DNA of 64,000 nucleotides. It comes from Lachnospiraceae bacterium (GTDB taxonomy: Bacteria > Bacillota > Clostridia > Lachnospirales > Lachnospiraceae). The stretch spans positions 1 to 64,000 of the forward strand of contig JAFTVH010000058.1 in NCBI GenBank assembly GCA_017465845.1, written 5' to 3'. Shown here piece by piece: positions 51,261-58,888 of this stretch. The stretch's first letter is position 1. Each line of letters begins with the position of its first letter. Position numbers and translations under genes: made by a program. The notes below the pieces were generated by a model, which saw only the letters and a list, made by a program, of their open reading frames with translations, had not been told where the DNA came from and did no database searches.

Positions 51261-52940
51261 TTAACGTTTGAATACCTTACAGTGCTTCTTGTTGCATGCA
51301 ATTCCATACTTCAAAATTGTCCGCATACCGTTATTTCGCAGTTCTTCTTCATAATTATTTTTCTCTATCTGTTCAAGAGCCTCCACACACCCTTTCTCCA
51401 GATTGCCATCTCTTGCATATTTCAATTCGATGAGGATTCCAACCCGTTCCTTTCCAATTTCAATGGCGATATAGCTGTATCCATCACCTGATTCCCGATT
51501 GGAGGAAACAGCCCAGCTCTCTTTGTAGCGCAACAATCCAAGGAGAATTCCATGGTAAAAGTTCTCTTTTTCTCCTTTCACAAAAGTGTCACGGATACTG
51601 ATCGTATTCCACAGATATTCATTGAACTGTGCCTCGATACCGGCAGCGTCTCCCTTTTGAAATGCCTCACAAAAAGCATTGAGCGTAGTGCCATCCTGCA
51701 CTGCTGTCTCCTGGAACCAGGTATAAATCTGCTTTGTAAATATTTTTCTGATTTCCAGATTGGGAATCTTCAGCCCAAACACATCTCCGTCAGGCTCACC
51801 ATCCAAAGTCAAATAACCGGTAGTGTACAGAACGCTCCACAGATTGTCGATATTATTATCCAAATCCCGGTACGTCAGCTCCTGATGTATTTCCTTCCTT
51901 ATCGTCTCCCCTGCGAGAAGCTGTTCAATTTCTCTCTTTGTCGTCGTACTCTGGGCCTTCCTGATAAAACGCCTTACAATATCGTTACTGCTTGTATTGA
52001 TCCAGTAATCCTTTGGCTTTGACTTTGGATTCGCGCGAAGCTCATCCAGATAATTAATCACATCCCAAGGACAATATACATCTACATTCCCAAAGCGATA
52101 GCCGTCATACCACTCTTTTATCGTCTCATAGTAGTCCTCAAATCCATAAAAGGTAAGCATTTCCTTTACTTCTTTGTCTGTAAATCCAAAATACTCATCG
52201 AACCGCACATCAGTAATCGAATGGATTTTAGGATTATTTAATCCTGTAAAGATGCTCTCTTTGGAAATCCACATACAACCAGTCAGTACTGCAAACTGCA
52301 GGCTTTCATTCGTCTTCAGGGCCTGCTCGAAAATTCCGCGTAGTAAATCGACCATTTGATCATAATAACCATTGTCGTAAGCCTGTGCCAAAGGAACATC
52401 ATATTCATCAATCAGGATGATGACTTTATTGCCATAATGCCTGTGCAGAAACTCCGAAAGATTCCAGAGGCTGTTCTTAAGTGTATCTGTTTCCATCTTT
52501 TTCAGAAGCAGTGCTTCTAATACCTGCTTATCATATTGATCCAATCTATCACTGTTCATCAAATATCGATGCCTGCGAGCCTCCTCACCGATGACTCCTT
52601 TCATCATGTCCTTTGCTTCTTGATAGTCTGATCCTGATACCCCTTTCAAACTTACGGAAATTACCGGAAATCTGCCCATATATTCCTCACAAAGCGAAGT
52701 TTCTTTCGATATCTCAAGCCCCTCGAACACGTCTTTGTTGCTGCCAATTTCGAAAAAATGCTTAAGCATACTCATATTGAGGGATTTTCCAAATCTTCTG
52801 GGGCGTGTAAAAAGATTTACTTTGCCCCAGTTATCAAGCAGTTCTTTTATGAATCCGGTCTTATCGGCATAATAGAAATCCTGCTCGATGATTTCCTCAA
52901 AGTCTTCAATACCACTGGGCAGTTTCTTTTTGCGTTCCAT
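51261..52940 (-). CDS. AAA-ATPase-like protein with PD-(D/E)XK nuclease domain (DUF1703 type)
   Basis: A 559-residue protein typical of a family expanded in gut Clostridia and Bacteroidia. The N-terminal ATPase part has FYYADKTGFIKELL, a Walker A-like RPRRFGKSLNMSML and Walker B VIILIDEYDVPLAQAYD. The C-terminal DUF1703 region has the PD-(D/E)XK pattern: SGDGYSYIAIEIGKERVGILIELKYARDG, where Glu-x-Lys is in IELKYA. A mobile or defence-linked role is commonly supposed but unproven. AGGAG precedes the ATG. It is 26 bases after a decayed Rpn gene tail. Confidence 0.85.
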   Translation of the reverse strand: MERKKKLPSGIEDFEEIIEQDFYYADKTGFIKELLDNWGKVNLFTRPRRFGKSLNMSMLKHFFEIGSNKDVFEGLEISKETSLCEEYMGRFPVISVSLKGVSGSDYQEAKDMMKGVIGEEARRHRYLMNSDRLDQYDKQVLEALLLKKMETDTLKNSLWNLSEFLHRHYGNKVIILIDEYDVPLAQAYDNGYYDQMVDLLRGIFEQALKTNESLQFAVLTGCMWISKESIFTGLNNPKIHSITDVRFDEYFGFTDKEVKEMLTFYGFEDYYETIKEWYDGYRFGNVDVYCPWDVINYLDELRANPKSKPKDYWINTSSNDIVRRFIRKAQSTTTKREIEQLLAGETIRKEIHQELTYRDLDNNIDNLWSVLYTTGYLTLDGEPDGDVFGLKIPNLEIRKIFTKQIYTWFQETAVQDGTTLNAFCEAFQKGDAAGIEAQFNEYLWNTISIRDTFVKGEKENFYHGILLGLLRYKESWAVSSNRESGDGYSYIAIEIGKERVGILIELKYARDGNLEKGCVEALEQIEKNNYEEELRNNGMRTILKYGIACNKKHCKVFKR

Positions 52941-52966
52941 CCTTTACACTCCTCTCAACACTAAAT

Positions 52967-53232
52967 TTACAGGGATGTTCCTTTCATCTTTTTACGATAT
53001 TCTTCCCTCTGCTGTTCGGGAAGCTTCAGTGCTGTCATAGCCTGCTCTGCAGTCCAGTTCATACTATCCATCAGATTTCTGATGGAATTTTCCACGCTGG
53101 TCATGATGCCTTGATCGATTCCTCGCTCTATTCCCTGCTCTATTCCCCGTTCCAGTACGCCCTTACTATAACTACACATTTCCGCCATCTGCCACTCAAA
53201 ATGTGATTAGATATACTCATCCCATCGAGAAA
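52967..53232 (-). pseudogene. C-terminal remnant of an Rpn family nuclease gene
   Basis: From the ATG at 53188 the frame reads 73 residues: AEMCSYSKGVLERGIEQGIE, then more Gly-Ile/Glu-rich repeats and a helical tail with LMDSMNWTAEQAMTALKLP. This matches the tail typical of Rpn proteins. Upstream, the same frame runs through SHFEWQ and then a TAA before joining the TnpB element at 53233. No ribosome binding site is present at 53188. The nuclease domain is missing, so it is read as a fragment left after insertion and deletion. Confidence 0.65.
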
Positions 53233-53330
53233 TTGAAATCCTCACGGATACCTCTTGCTGCTTCATTGTGTATGTTTTTGATCAACCGAAGTTATATCTA
53301 CTCACAGGTTCTTGTACACTCCACAGCCGT
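53213..53330 (-). ncRNA. Predicted omega RNA (reRNA) of the TnpB element
   Basis: In IS605-type elements the right end, overlapping the tnpB 3' end, is transcribed as the guide RNA. Here the right end reads GGTATCCGTGAGGATTTCAA, closing with TCAA at 53236-53233. The next bases (from 53232 downward, TTTCTCGATGGGATGAGTAT) would be the guide. A GGTATCC/GGAT-type stem is present just before the boundary. The exact 5' end is unknown; the coordinates cover the likely scaffold and about 20 guide bases. Confidence 0.5.
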
Positions 53331-54593
53331 AAATTCCCGAAATAGCCTTCGGTACATACTTACGTTTGCTTTCATTTACAACTTCGTAAGTTACAGCATC
53401 TCTCAAATTAAGACTGGCATTATAATCCCTATCAGCCACATAACCACATGCACATCTGTAAATTCTGTCTGAAAGTTTTAAATCTTTCTTAATACATCCA
53501 CAACAGTGACACAGTTTCGAAGACGGATACCACCTGTCAACTACTCTTAACTCAATACCGTTTTCTTCACACTTCGCTTTTAACCTTGTTCTGACTTCAT
53601 AGAACTTTTGTGATGCTACGGCTTTTGAAAGATGCCTGTTCTTCATCATACCTGATACATTCAAATCTTCAATAGTTATATAAGATGGCTTGGTTTTCAC
53701 TATCTCTGCTATTGTCTTGTTTATATAATCCTTACGGATATTATCTATCCTATGATGAAGTTTCTGTACTTTAAGCTTTTGCTTTTGTATATTCTTTTGA
53801 GTGGTCTCTCCTTTCTTTAAATTTTCATACTTACGAGAAAGACTTTTCTGCTCCCTGCGTAATTGCTTATCTAATTTTCTGATTCCTGCTGATTTGTTGA
53901 TATTTTTGTAAGTCTTTCCATTTGAAATGATCGCAAAATCTTTCAGTCCAAAATCTATTCCTATCCCATTGCTGCCATTATTGGCAATATGTGCATCAGG
54001 AATTTCTACCAAAGCTGATACATAATATCTTCCTGCTTTCTGCGAAACAGTACCGCTTTTTATCTTCCATCCATCCTTTGTGGTAGGAATGTAACCTTTT
54101 TCTTTCAGGCGAACCCATCCTAAAGTTGGAATATTGATTCTGTGCCTTTCACAGGCACAGTCCCCGGGATTATTTTTTACAAAATACATCTTTACATCGG
54201 ATTTTCCCTTCTTCTTGAACTTAGGAAACTTACTCTGATGATTGAAAAATTTTGTAAACGCAGTACATCCGTCTTCTATGGACTTTTTGACCGACTTGGA
54301 ACTGACTTCCTTAATCCATCCATATTCGGGATTACCCGGAAGAAATTCATTGTTGAGCCAGACACTGAAGCGTTTCCCACTCATGAACTTTTCCCCTTTT
54401 TCGTGTAGCTCCCTGTTGTGAGCGAGATAGAAATTGTAAACATATCTACAGACTCCTATCGTCTTACGTATCTTGACTTCCTGCTCCGGTGTTGGATTTA
54501 TTTCCGTCTTGAAGCTCTTTAGCAATTTCTGCATCTCCTTCTAATCATCCTTTTAATTTCTTGTAGACACTCTGGCATAATTGGCAATCTGAC
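53233..54593 (-). mobile_element. IS605/IS1341-type element carrying tnpB only
   Basis: A TnpB-only element of about 1.36 kb inserted in an Rpn gene. The right end is set at the TCAA at 53236-53233. The left end is placed just after TTAAT (54598-54594 on the minus strand), where Rpn-like coding stops making sense, which gives a TAM-like sequence before the element; this left limit is inference. There is no tnpA, so movement would need a helper transposase. The Rpn N-terminus is on one side and its C-terminus on the other, with about 150-200 codons lost between. Confidence 0.65.
53302..54525 (-). CDS. tnpB: TnpB RNA-guided endonuclease
   Basis: Ancestor-type nuclease of Cas12, 407 residues. 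The start is taken as the TTG at 54525, because AGAAGGAG directly abuts the ATG at 54534 and is well spaced for the TTG; the protein would then open LKSFKTEINPT as in relatives. Counting from the ATG, the RuvC residues are Asp194 (GIGIDFGLKDFAI), Glu289 (YITIEDLNVSG) and Asp370 (VADRDYNASLNL). A zinc site is formed by Cys342, Cys345, Cys361 and Cys363. All catalytic residues are present, so the nuclease looks intact. Confidence 0.9.
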   Translation of the reverse strand: MLKSFKTEINPTPEQEVKIRKTIGVCRYVYNFYLAHNRELHEKGEKFMSGKRFSVWLNNEFLPGNPEYGWIKEVSSKSVKKSIEDGCTAFTKFFNHQSKFPKFKKKGKSDVKMYFVKNNPGDCACERHRINIPTLGWVRLKEKGYIPTTKDGWKIKSGTVSQKAGRYYVSALVEIPDAHIANNGSNGIGIDFGLKDFAIISNGKTYKNINKSAGIRKLDKQLRREQKSLSRKYENLKKGETTQKNIQKQKLKVQKLHHRIDNIRKDYINKTIAEIVKTKPSYITIEDLNVSGMMKNRHLSKAVASQKFYEVRTRLKAKCEENGIELRVVDRWYPSSKLCHCCGCIKKDLKLSDRIYRCACGYVADRDYNASLNLRDAVTYEVVNESKRKYVPKAISGIYGCGVYKNL

Positions 54594-54703
54594 ATTAATG
54601 CCAAAATAATCTTGTTCGCCAGTGTCTTCTTACAGGATGCATCTAATTTAGCACTTTGTTCTGCTAATGTTATGCTGCTTGCCAAGATATTTTCTACTTC
54701 CAT
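54545..54703 (-). pseudogene. N-terminal remnant of an Rpn family nuclease gene
   Basis: A 52-codon frame that opens MEVENILASSITLAEQSAKL and continues DASCKKTLANKIILALM, the usual N-terminal helix of Rpn proteins (the K-x-D-x-x-CK-x-x-L-x-x-K-x-ILA pattern). GGGGGATG lies before the ATG, so it was a real start. The last 15 codons (SDCQLC ... KKLKG) probably belong to the left end of the TnpB element. With 52967-53232 it brackets the element and shows which gene was hit. Confidence 0.55.
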
Positions 54704-54769
54704 TGTAAATCATCCCCCTGTATTCTGCAATAGTTTTCGCCCAATCACAACCTTCTAAATACAGTGTAA

Positions 54770-54934
54770 GTTACAGTTCACCCGTCAGCTCAGGGCAGGT
54801 AAAGCGCATGCTCGCATGCGGCTTTGCCTGCCTGGGCTGACGGAGGGAGCGCCATTTTATGAGCAAAGGTAGTCGCGAAGCGACGGAAAGCGCCGTAGGC
54901 GCGGCTTTGCGAATGACGCGGAGTGAACAGTAAC
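54770..54934 (+). repeat. Structured inverted-repeat element, copy C (best preserved)
   Basis: A 165-bp element. Its ends GTTACAGTTCAC and GTGAACAGTAAC match at 11 of 12 bases as inverted repeats. CAGTGTA occurs on both outer sides (54762-54768 and 54935-54941), a possible target duplication. Inside, in order: a long hairpin with arms CGTCAGC ... GCTGACG and tip TGCTCGCA; GAGCGCCATT, which pairs with the later GAATGACGCG; ATGAGCAAAG; a GTCGCGAAGCGAC hairpin; a GCGCCGTAGGCGC hairpin; CTTTGCGAATG. Two copies of GCGGCTTTGC (54818-54827, 54901-54910) mark where copy D was deleted. Confidence 0.85.
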
Positions 54935-54939
54935 CAGTG

Positions 54940-55004
54940 TACAACAAAAATGGAGAGTTGTCATTCAACACGCTGTTGAATGACAACCCTCCATTTTTGT
55001 TGTA
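54940..55004 (-). terminator. 31-bp near-perfect hairpin after iolB
   Basis: TACAACAAAAATGGAG ... ATTCAACA and its complement form a 31-bp stem with a single mismatch and a three-base loop (CGC, 54971-54973). It lies 19 bases after the iolB stop and has TTTTTG in the descending arm, so it can end the catabolic operon. A stem this long and perfect is unusual for a simple terminator and might be a separate element or small RNA. Confidence 0.7.
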
Positions 55005-55022
55005 TAATATAAGTTTTAAGCC

Positions 55023-55826
55023 TTATTTCTTCTCCAGTTCAGCCACCCACGCATGGTCCGGATCCATGGATCTGTTGAATCCCTGATAATCCCCGGCCAT
55101 GAGCCACAGGAAATAGGTAGAATAGGCCGGTGTGCTGACAGTGGTATGATAACCATAGGGGAACTCCACCAGTTCATCATTCTGTACGCGATATGCCTCA
55201 TCCACAGAACCGTCTGAGGTATACAGGCACTGCACTGCAAAGCCCTGCTCAGGCTCAAAGAGGAAGTAATAGATTTCCTCTGCAATACACTCGTTAGGCA
55301 TGTCGTTTACATCATGTTTGTGAGGTGGGAAACCTGCCCAGTTGCCGGGTGTTACGTAGCATTCGCCGATGGTCAATACTTTTGCATTGGAATTGCCGTC
55401 AATTAAGAAGCTAGTCTCTCTTTCCCAAGGCTGGATGCCCAGAGTCTTAAGGACTGCATGATCCTCTCCGAGAAGCTGAGGTGCGGTCTTTTCCTTCACA
55501 GGTGCACCACAGACTGCAATTTTTACATGTCCGTTTCCTTCAATGGTCAGCTTCTGCTCGATGGGCATGTAGAAGCAGACTGCTTTCTTATTCTCAAATA
55601 CTGTTTCGCGGTTTCCGATGTTTTCCCATGCCTGGTCATCAAATTTTACGTTACAGTGACCTTCCAGAATGATAAAAGCTACCTCTTTATCCTGGGTGTC
55701 AAACTCTACTCTTTCGCCGTTTTCCAGCTCGATAATGCCGAATTCCAGCTTGTTTAAAGAGCACTCCCCGATTTTACAGATGGGTGTGTAGCCTGATGTT
55801 TTTTTGTAACCTTTTTTGAAATTCAT
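55023..55826 (-). CDS. iolB: 5-deoxy-glucuronate isomerase (IolB family)
   Basis: Cupin-fold isomerase of the KduI/IolB family, 267 residues from the ATG at 55826 (AAGGAG upstream; the open frame reaches seven codons further from a TTG). In inositol breakdown IolB turns 5-deoxy-glucuronate into 2-deoxy-5-keto-gluconate. The metal site is in GFPPHKHD and the later YYFLFEPEQGFAVQ and YPYHTT-like FPYGYHTTVSTP blocks. Last gene of the right-hand operon, 30 bases after the ETF gene. No iolG, iolE or iolD is in the window, so the true substrate may differ. Confidence 0.8.
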   Translation of the reverse strand: MNFKKGYKKTSGYTPICKIGECSLNKLEFGIIELENGERVEFDTQDKEVAFIILEGHCNVKFDDQAWENIGNRETVFENKKAVCFYMPIEQKLTIEGNGHVKIAVCGAPVKEKTAPQLLGEDHAVLKTLGIQPWERETSFLIDGNSNAKVLTIGECYVTPGNWAGFPPHKHDVNDMPNECIAEEIYYFLFEPEQGFAVQCLYTSDGSVDEAYRVQNDELVEFPYGYHTTVSTPAYSTYFLWLMAGDYQGFNRSMDPDHAWVAELEKK

Positions 55827-55856
55827 GATAATCTCTCCTTCCGTCAAAAAATTTAT

Positions 55857-57323
55857 TTATATTTGAAAAACTTCTTCAGCCGTCCCTATGATTCCATAAT
55901 CCGCATATTCAAAAACAGGCGCTTTCCTGTCGGGATTGATTGCGATGATCAAACCTGACTGCTTCATACCTGCAATGTGATGCACAGCCCCGGATATTCC
56001 AACCGCCAGATAGACCGGCGGATTGACGCTCTTACCCGTGAGTCCCACCTGTTTTTCGTAGGGCATCATCTCGGAATCCACCGCCACTCTGGATGCCGCA
56101 GTTTCCCAACGCACTGAGCCGCCTTCATTTTTCCTGCGCACATATTCTTCTATCAGCGGCTGTGCCTTCTTGGCCCCCCGGCCCAGCGCACAGATAACGT
56201 CCGCTGCATCCGCTGCTAACGTCCTGACGGTAGCCATCTGCGGTCTTGTCACACAGGCGATTTTAGCTATGATATTGCCTGAAAAAGCAGGACGGTACAT
56301 ATAAAGCTGTTCTCCGTCTGTTTCCAGAGCTGTGCAGTCTGCGCAAAGGCCTGTTTGCAGTAAGGAGGCTACCTGAGGGGCCGTTCGCTTGCTCCATGCA
56401 TCGCTGCCCCAGAGGATGGCAGAAGGTTGCTCTTTTCGGGCAAGGTCTGCAAGCCAGCGAGCGTAGTCTTTTTCCTGTACCTCGCTCTGCCTTTCACACC
56501 GGGTTTCTTGGCATTTCCCGACCTCCCGGCAGATCACCGTAACATCATCACTTACCGTCTCCGCCATCTGCCTTGGTGATTCCCCAATAATCCAGACTTT
56601 TTGCAGCTTCTTATCATTCTGTAAGTCCGCTTTCCCAATGCGGCTTCGCTCCTTTGAAAGCCCCTCTTCAATCAGTCGGTCCAGTTCACGCGCCTCCACA
56701 AATGTGCACTTGCGCTTTCCTTCCTCATTTTGAAAAGAAGCCAGCACCTTCGTCGGAGACCCCTTCAAGCCGCAACGGCTGACGTCCGCGCCCAGTTCTT
56801 TCGCATCCCACCGGATAACCTCTCCCTTTTTGGAGCGGATGCCCGGCAGCCTGAGATGATTGATTCGCTCTACCGTAATCAGCGCCGGATAGGAAACCGT
56901 CTGCTCTCCCAGTTCTCTGGTAAGGCAGGTCAGCTGTCCGTCCAGACTTTTTATTTCCATTACATTGGTAATCAGGGAAAGACCTGCTGCCACTGCCAGG
57001 GACGGTCCCGTCTGGGCCGTATCGCCGTCGATTGTCTGTCTGCCGCAGATGACAAGATCCGGTGACAGACGTTTCACAGCAAGAGAAAGGGTATAAGCTG
57101 TCGCCAGAGTATCTGCGCCCGCAAAAGCCTTATCGCATAAAAGGTACGCCTGCTTTGCTCCCAGTCTTGTAAGGGAAAGAAGCAGCTCTGCCGTTTTCTC
57201 CGGTCCCATGGACAGCAGAATCACTTCGGCATCTTTTATCTGCAAAGCTGCTTCATAGGCACAGGCATCAAAGGGATTTAAGTCCCCGCCTGCTGTCTGT
57301 TTTACACATACTACAATCTTCAT
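55857..57323 (-). CDS. Electron transfer flavoprotein, beta and alpha subunits fused in one chain
   Basis: A 488-residue fusion. Residues 1-210 are ETF beta: MKIVVCVKQ, shortened so that NPFD follows at once, then GRQTIDGDTAQTGP (94-107), the block seen in anaerobic ETF beta chains. Residues about 240-488 are ETF alpha: RTAPQVASLLQTGLCADC, ALGRGAKK, and the FAD domain YEKQVGLTGKSVNPPVYLAV then GISGAVHHIAGM and ADYGIIG. ETFs carry electrons from flavin dehydrogenases; here the FAD oxidase and Fe-S protein upstream are the likely donors. GAGGT precedes the ATG. Fused ETFs exist but are uncommon. Confidence 0.88.
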   Translation of the reverse strand: MKIVVCVKQTAGGDLNPFDACAYEAALQIKDAEVILLSMGPEKTAELLLSLTRLGAKQAYLLCDKAFAGADTLATAYTLSLAVKRLSPDLVICGRQTIDGDTAQTGPSLAVAAGLSLITNVMEIKSLDGQLTCLTRELGEQTVSYPALITVERINHLRLPGIRSKKGEVIRWDAKELGADVSRCGLKGSPTKVLASFQNEEGKRKCTFVEARELDRLIEEGLSKERSRIGKADLQNDKKLQKVWIIGESPRQMAETVSDDVTVICREVGKCQETRCERQSEVQEKDYARWLADLARKEQPSAILWGSDAWSKRTAPQVASLLQTGLCADCTALETDGEQLYMYRPAFSGNIIAKIACVTRPQMATVRTLAADAADVICALGRGAKKAQPLIEEYVRRKNEGGSVRWETAASRVAVDSEMMPYEKQVGLTGKSVNPPVYLAVGISGAVHHIAGMKQSGLIIAINPDRKAPVFEYADYGIIGTAEEVFQI

Positions 57324-57353
57324 CTGCCAACCTCATCTCAAAGCAAATATTAA

Positions 57354-58826
57354 TTACCCTCTTGCCCTGTAAATCGGTGCCAGTGCATCATGCACCGCCA
57401 CATATTCCTTAAAGAGTGCCGCATACTTAGCCGTATTCTCCGGCACAGGCACCGTCACTCCGATTTCTTTGATGCAGGCCTTCACCGCTGCTTCCGGCGA
57501 AGAAAAGACCCCCATCGCCACACCTGCCAGCATAGCCGAACCCAAAGAAGAATCGCTGCTCTGTGTTCTGGTCAGCTCCATGCCCAGGCAGTCTGCCGTA
57601 ATCTGTCGCCACAATTCTCCCTTGGCACCGCCGCCGATAATGGTAGCCTTGGTATTGTGAGGTATACCGATTTCCTCCAATGTCTTCTTAGAGTGCAGCA
57701 GAGAAAGAGACACTCCCTCCAGCACACTCCTTGTGAAATGGGCTTTCGTGTGAGTCGCCCTCATACCGATAAAGCTTCCGCACAGCAGCGGATCCGCATA
57801 AGGTGTCAGTTCTCCGTTGAGGTAAGGATGATACATCAGGCCTTCGCTTCCGATGGGCACTGCTGCCGCACCTTGATTCAGTTCCTCGTAACTTCCGCCG
57901 AAGGTATCACGATACCAGCGATAAGAGGAAGCTGCCGCCTTAGTGGCCGTTCCCGGATACCACAAACCCTCTGCCACATGGGAATAATTTACCAGATGCT
58001 GATTGGGATAAGGCTTCTCGGTAATCACACAGATTCTTCCGGCAGTCGCCAGTTTCACCGTCACATCTCCGGGGTGTACTGCTCCGGAAGCAAATACCTC
58101 AAGCACCGTATCAGTAGTACCGCAGATCACCGGGGTTCCTGCTGCCAATCCGGTCCTTGCAGCAGCCTGGGCGGTCACTGCACCAATGACGTCCGTAGGC
58201 TTCACCACGGGGGGAAGCACCTCCTCTGTAATGCCGGCCATGGCAAGCAGCTCTGCACTCCATTTTCCGGTATTGCAGTCAAAGAGCATGCTTCCCTGAG
58301 CCTCAATATAGTCGGTACAGTACACTCCGGTCAGTCCGTACCGGATATAATCTTTTTCAAAAAAGATGTGGCGCAGTCTCTTAAAATTCTCCGGCTCGTT
58401 TTCCTTTACCCACAGCATCTGGGGAAGGGTCCAGATCGTGTCCGGTCTGTGGAAGCTTTTCTCAAAGATAAAGTCTCCGTATTCCTGCTTCAGCATGTTA
58501 GCCTGGCTGCGGGAGCGGGAATCCGTCCAGTGGATAGCAGGGCGAAGCGGCCTGAAATCCTCGTCACACATGACCCAGGTATGGGTAGCGGAATCAATGG
58601 CAACAGCAAGGATATCACCGGCAGCTACGCCGCTTTTCGTCAAAAGGCCATTCACGTTCTCTGCCAATGCACTATCCCAGTCTTGGGGCGCCTGCTCGCA
58701 CCATCCCAGCTGGGGATAATAGGTCGGATATTCCACCGAATGCTCTGCCACGATATTTCCCAGAGTATCCAGCAATGTGGCCTTGGAGGAACCGCCTCCG
58801 AAATCAATTCCAAGTAAATATTTCAT
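57354..58826 (-). CDS. FGGY family carbohydrate kinase (xylulokinase-like)
   Basis: Sugar kinase of 490 residues. The first ATPase block is LGIDFGGGSSKATLLD, the catalytic Asp is in HWTDSRSRSQ-like IHWTDSRS (position of the xylulokinase catalytic pair), ICGTTDTVLEVFASG begins the second lobe, and IIGGGAKGELWRQITAD is the adenosine motif. It resembles xylulokinases but the sugar cannot be named. It lies between DUF4867 and the ETF gene. GGAGG and AAAGG precede the ATG. A long antisense open frame across it (57390-58817) is an artefact of codon bias. Confidence 0.85.
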   Translation of the reverse strand: MKYLLGIDFGGGSSKATLLDTLGNIVAEHSVEYPTYYPQLGWCEQAPQDWDSALAENVNGLLTKSGVAAGDILAVAIDSATHTWVMCDEDFRPLRPAIHWTDSRSRSQANMLKQEYGDFIFEKSFHRPDTIWTLPQMLWVKENEPENFKRLRHIFFEKDYIRYGLTGVYCTDYIEAQGSMLFDCNTGKWSAELLAMAGITEEVLPPVVKPTDVIGAVTAQAAARTGLAAGTPVICGTTDTVLEVFASGAVHPGDVTVKLATAGRICVITEKPYPNQHLVNYSHVAEGLWYPGTATKAAASSYRWYRDTFGGSYEELNQGAAAVPIGSEGLMYHPYLNGELTPYADPLLCGSFIGMRATHTKAHFTRSVLEGVSLSLLHSKKTLEEIGIPHNTKATIIGGGAKGELWRQITADCLGMELTRTQSSDSSLGSAMLAGVAMGVFSSPEAAVKACIKEIGVTVPVPENTAKYAALFKEYVAVHDALAPIYRARG

Positions 58827-58850
58827 CCTTTACCATGCCTCCGATGTCCC

Positions 58851-58876
58851 GGCAACAGTTCAGACGCACTGTTGCC
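58851..58876. repeat. Collapsed remnant of the structured inverted-repeat family
   Basis: GGCAACAGT and ACTGTTGCC form a perfect 9-bp stem with TCAGACGC between. The left half GGCAACAGTTCAGAC equals the end of copy A (GCAACAGTTCAGAC), so this 26-bp hairpin looks like the two element ends joined after loss of the interior. It lies between the DUF4867 and FGGY kinase genes. Confidence 0.55.
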
Positions 58877-58888
58877 TATCGTTCTAAA

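Noticed and set aside
57390..58817. A 475-codon open frame antisense to the FGGY kinase
   Set aside because: It lies wholly opposite a kinase with intact motifs, is rich in Cys, His and Arg typical of antisense translation, and has no ribosome site or known domain.
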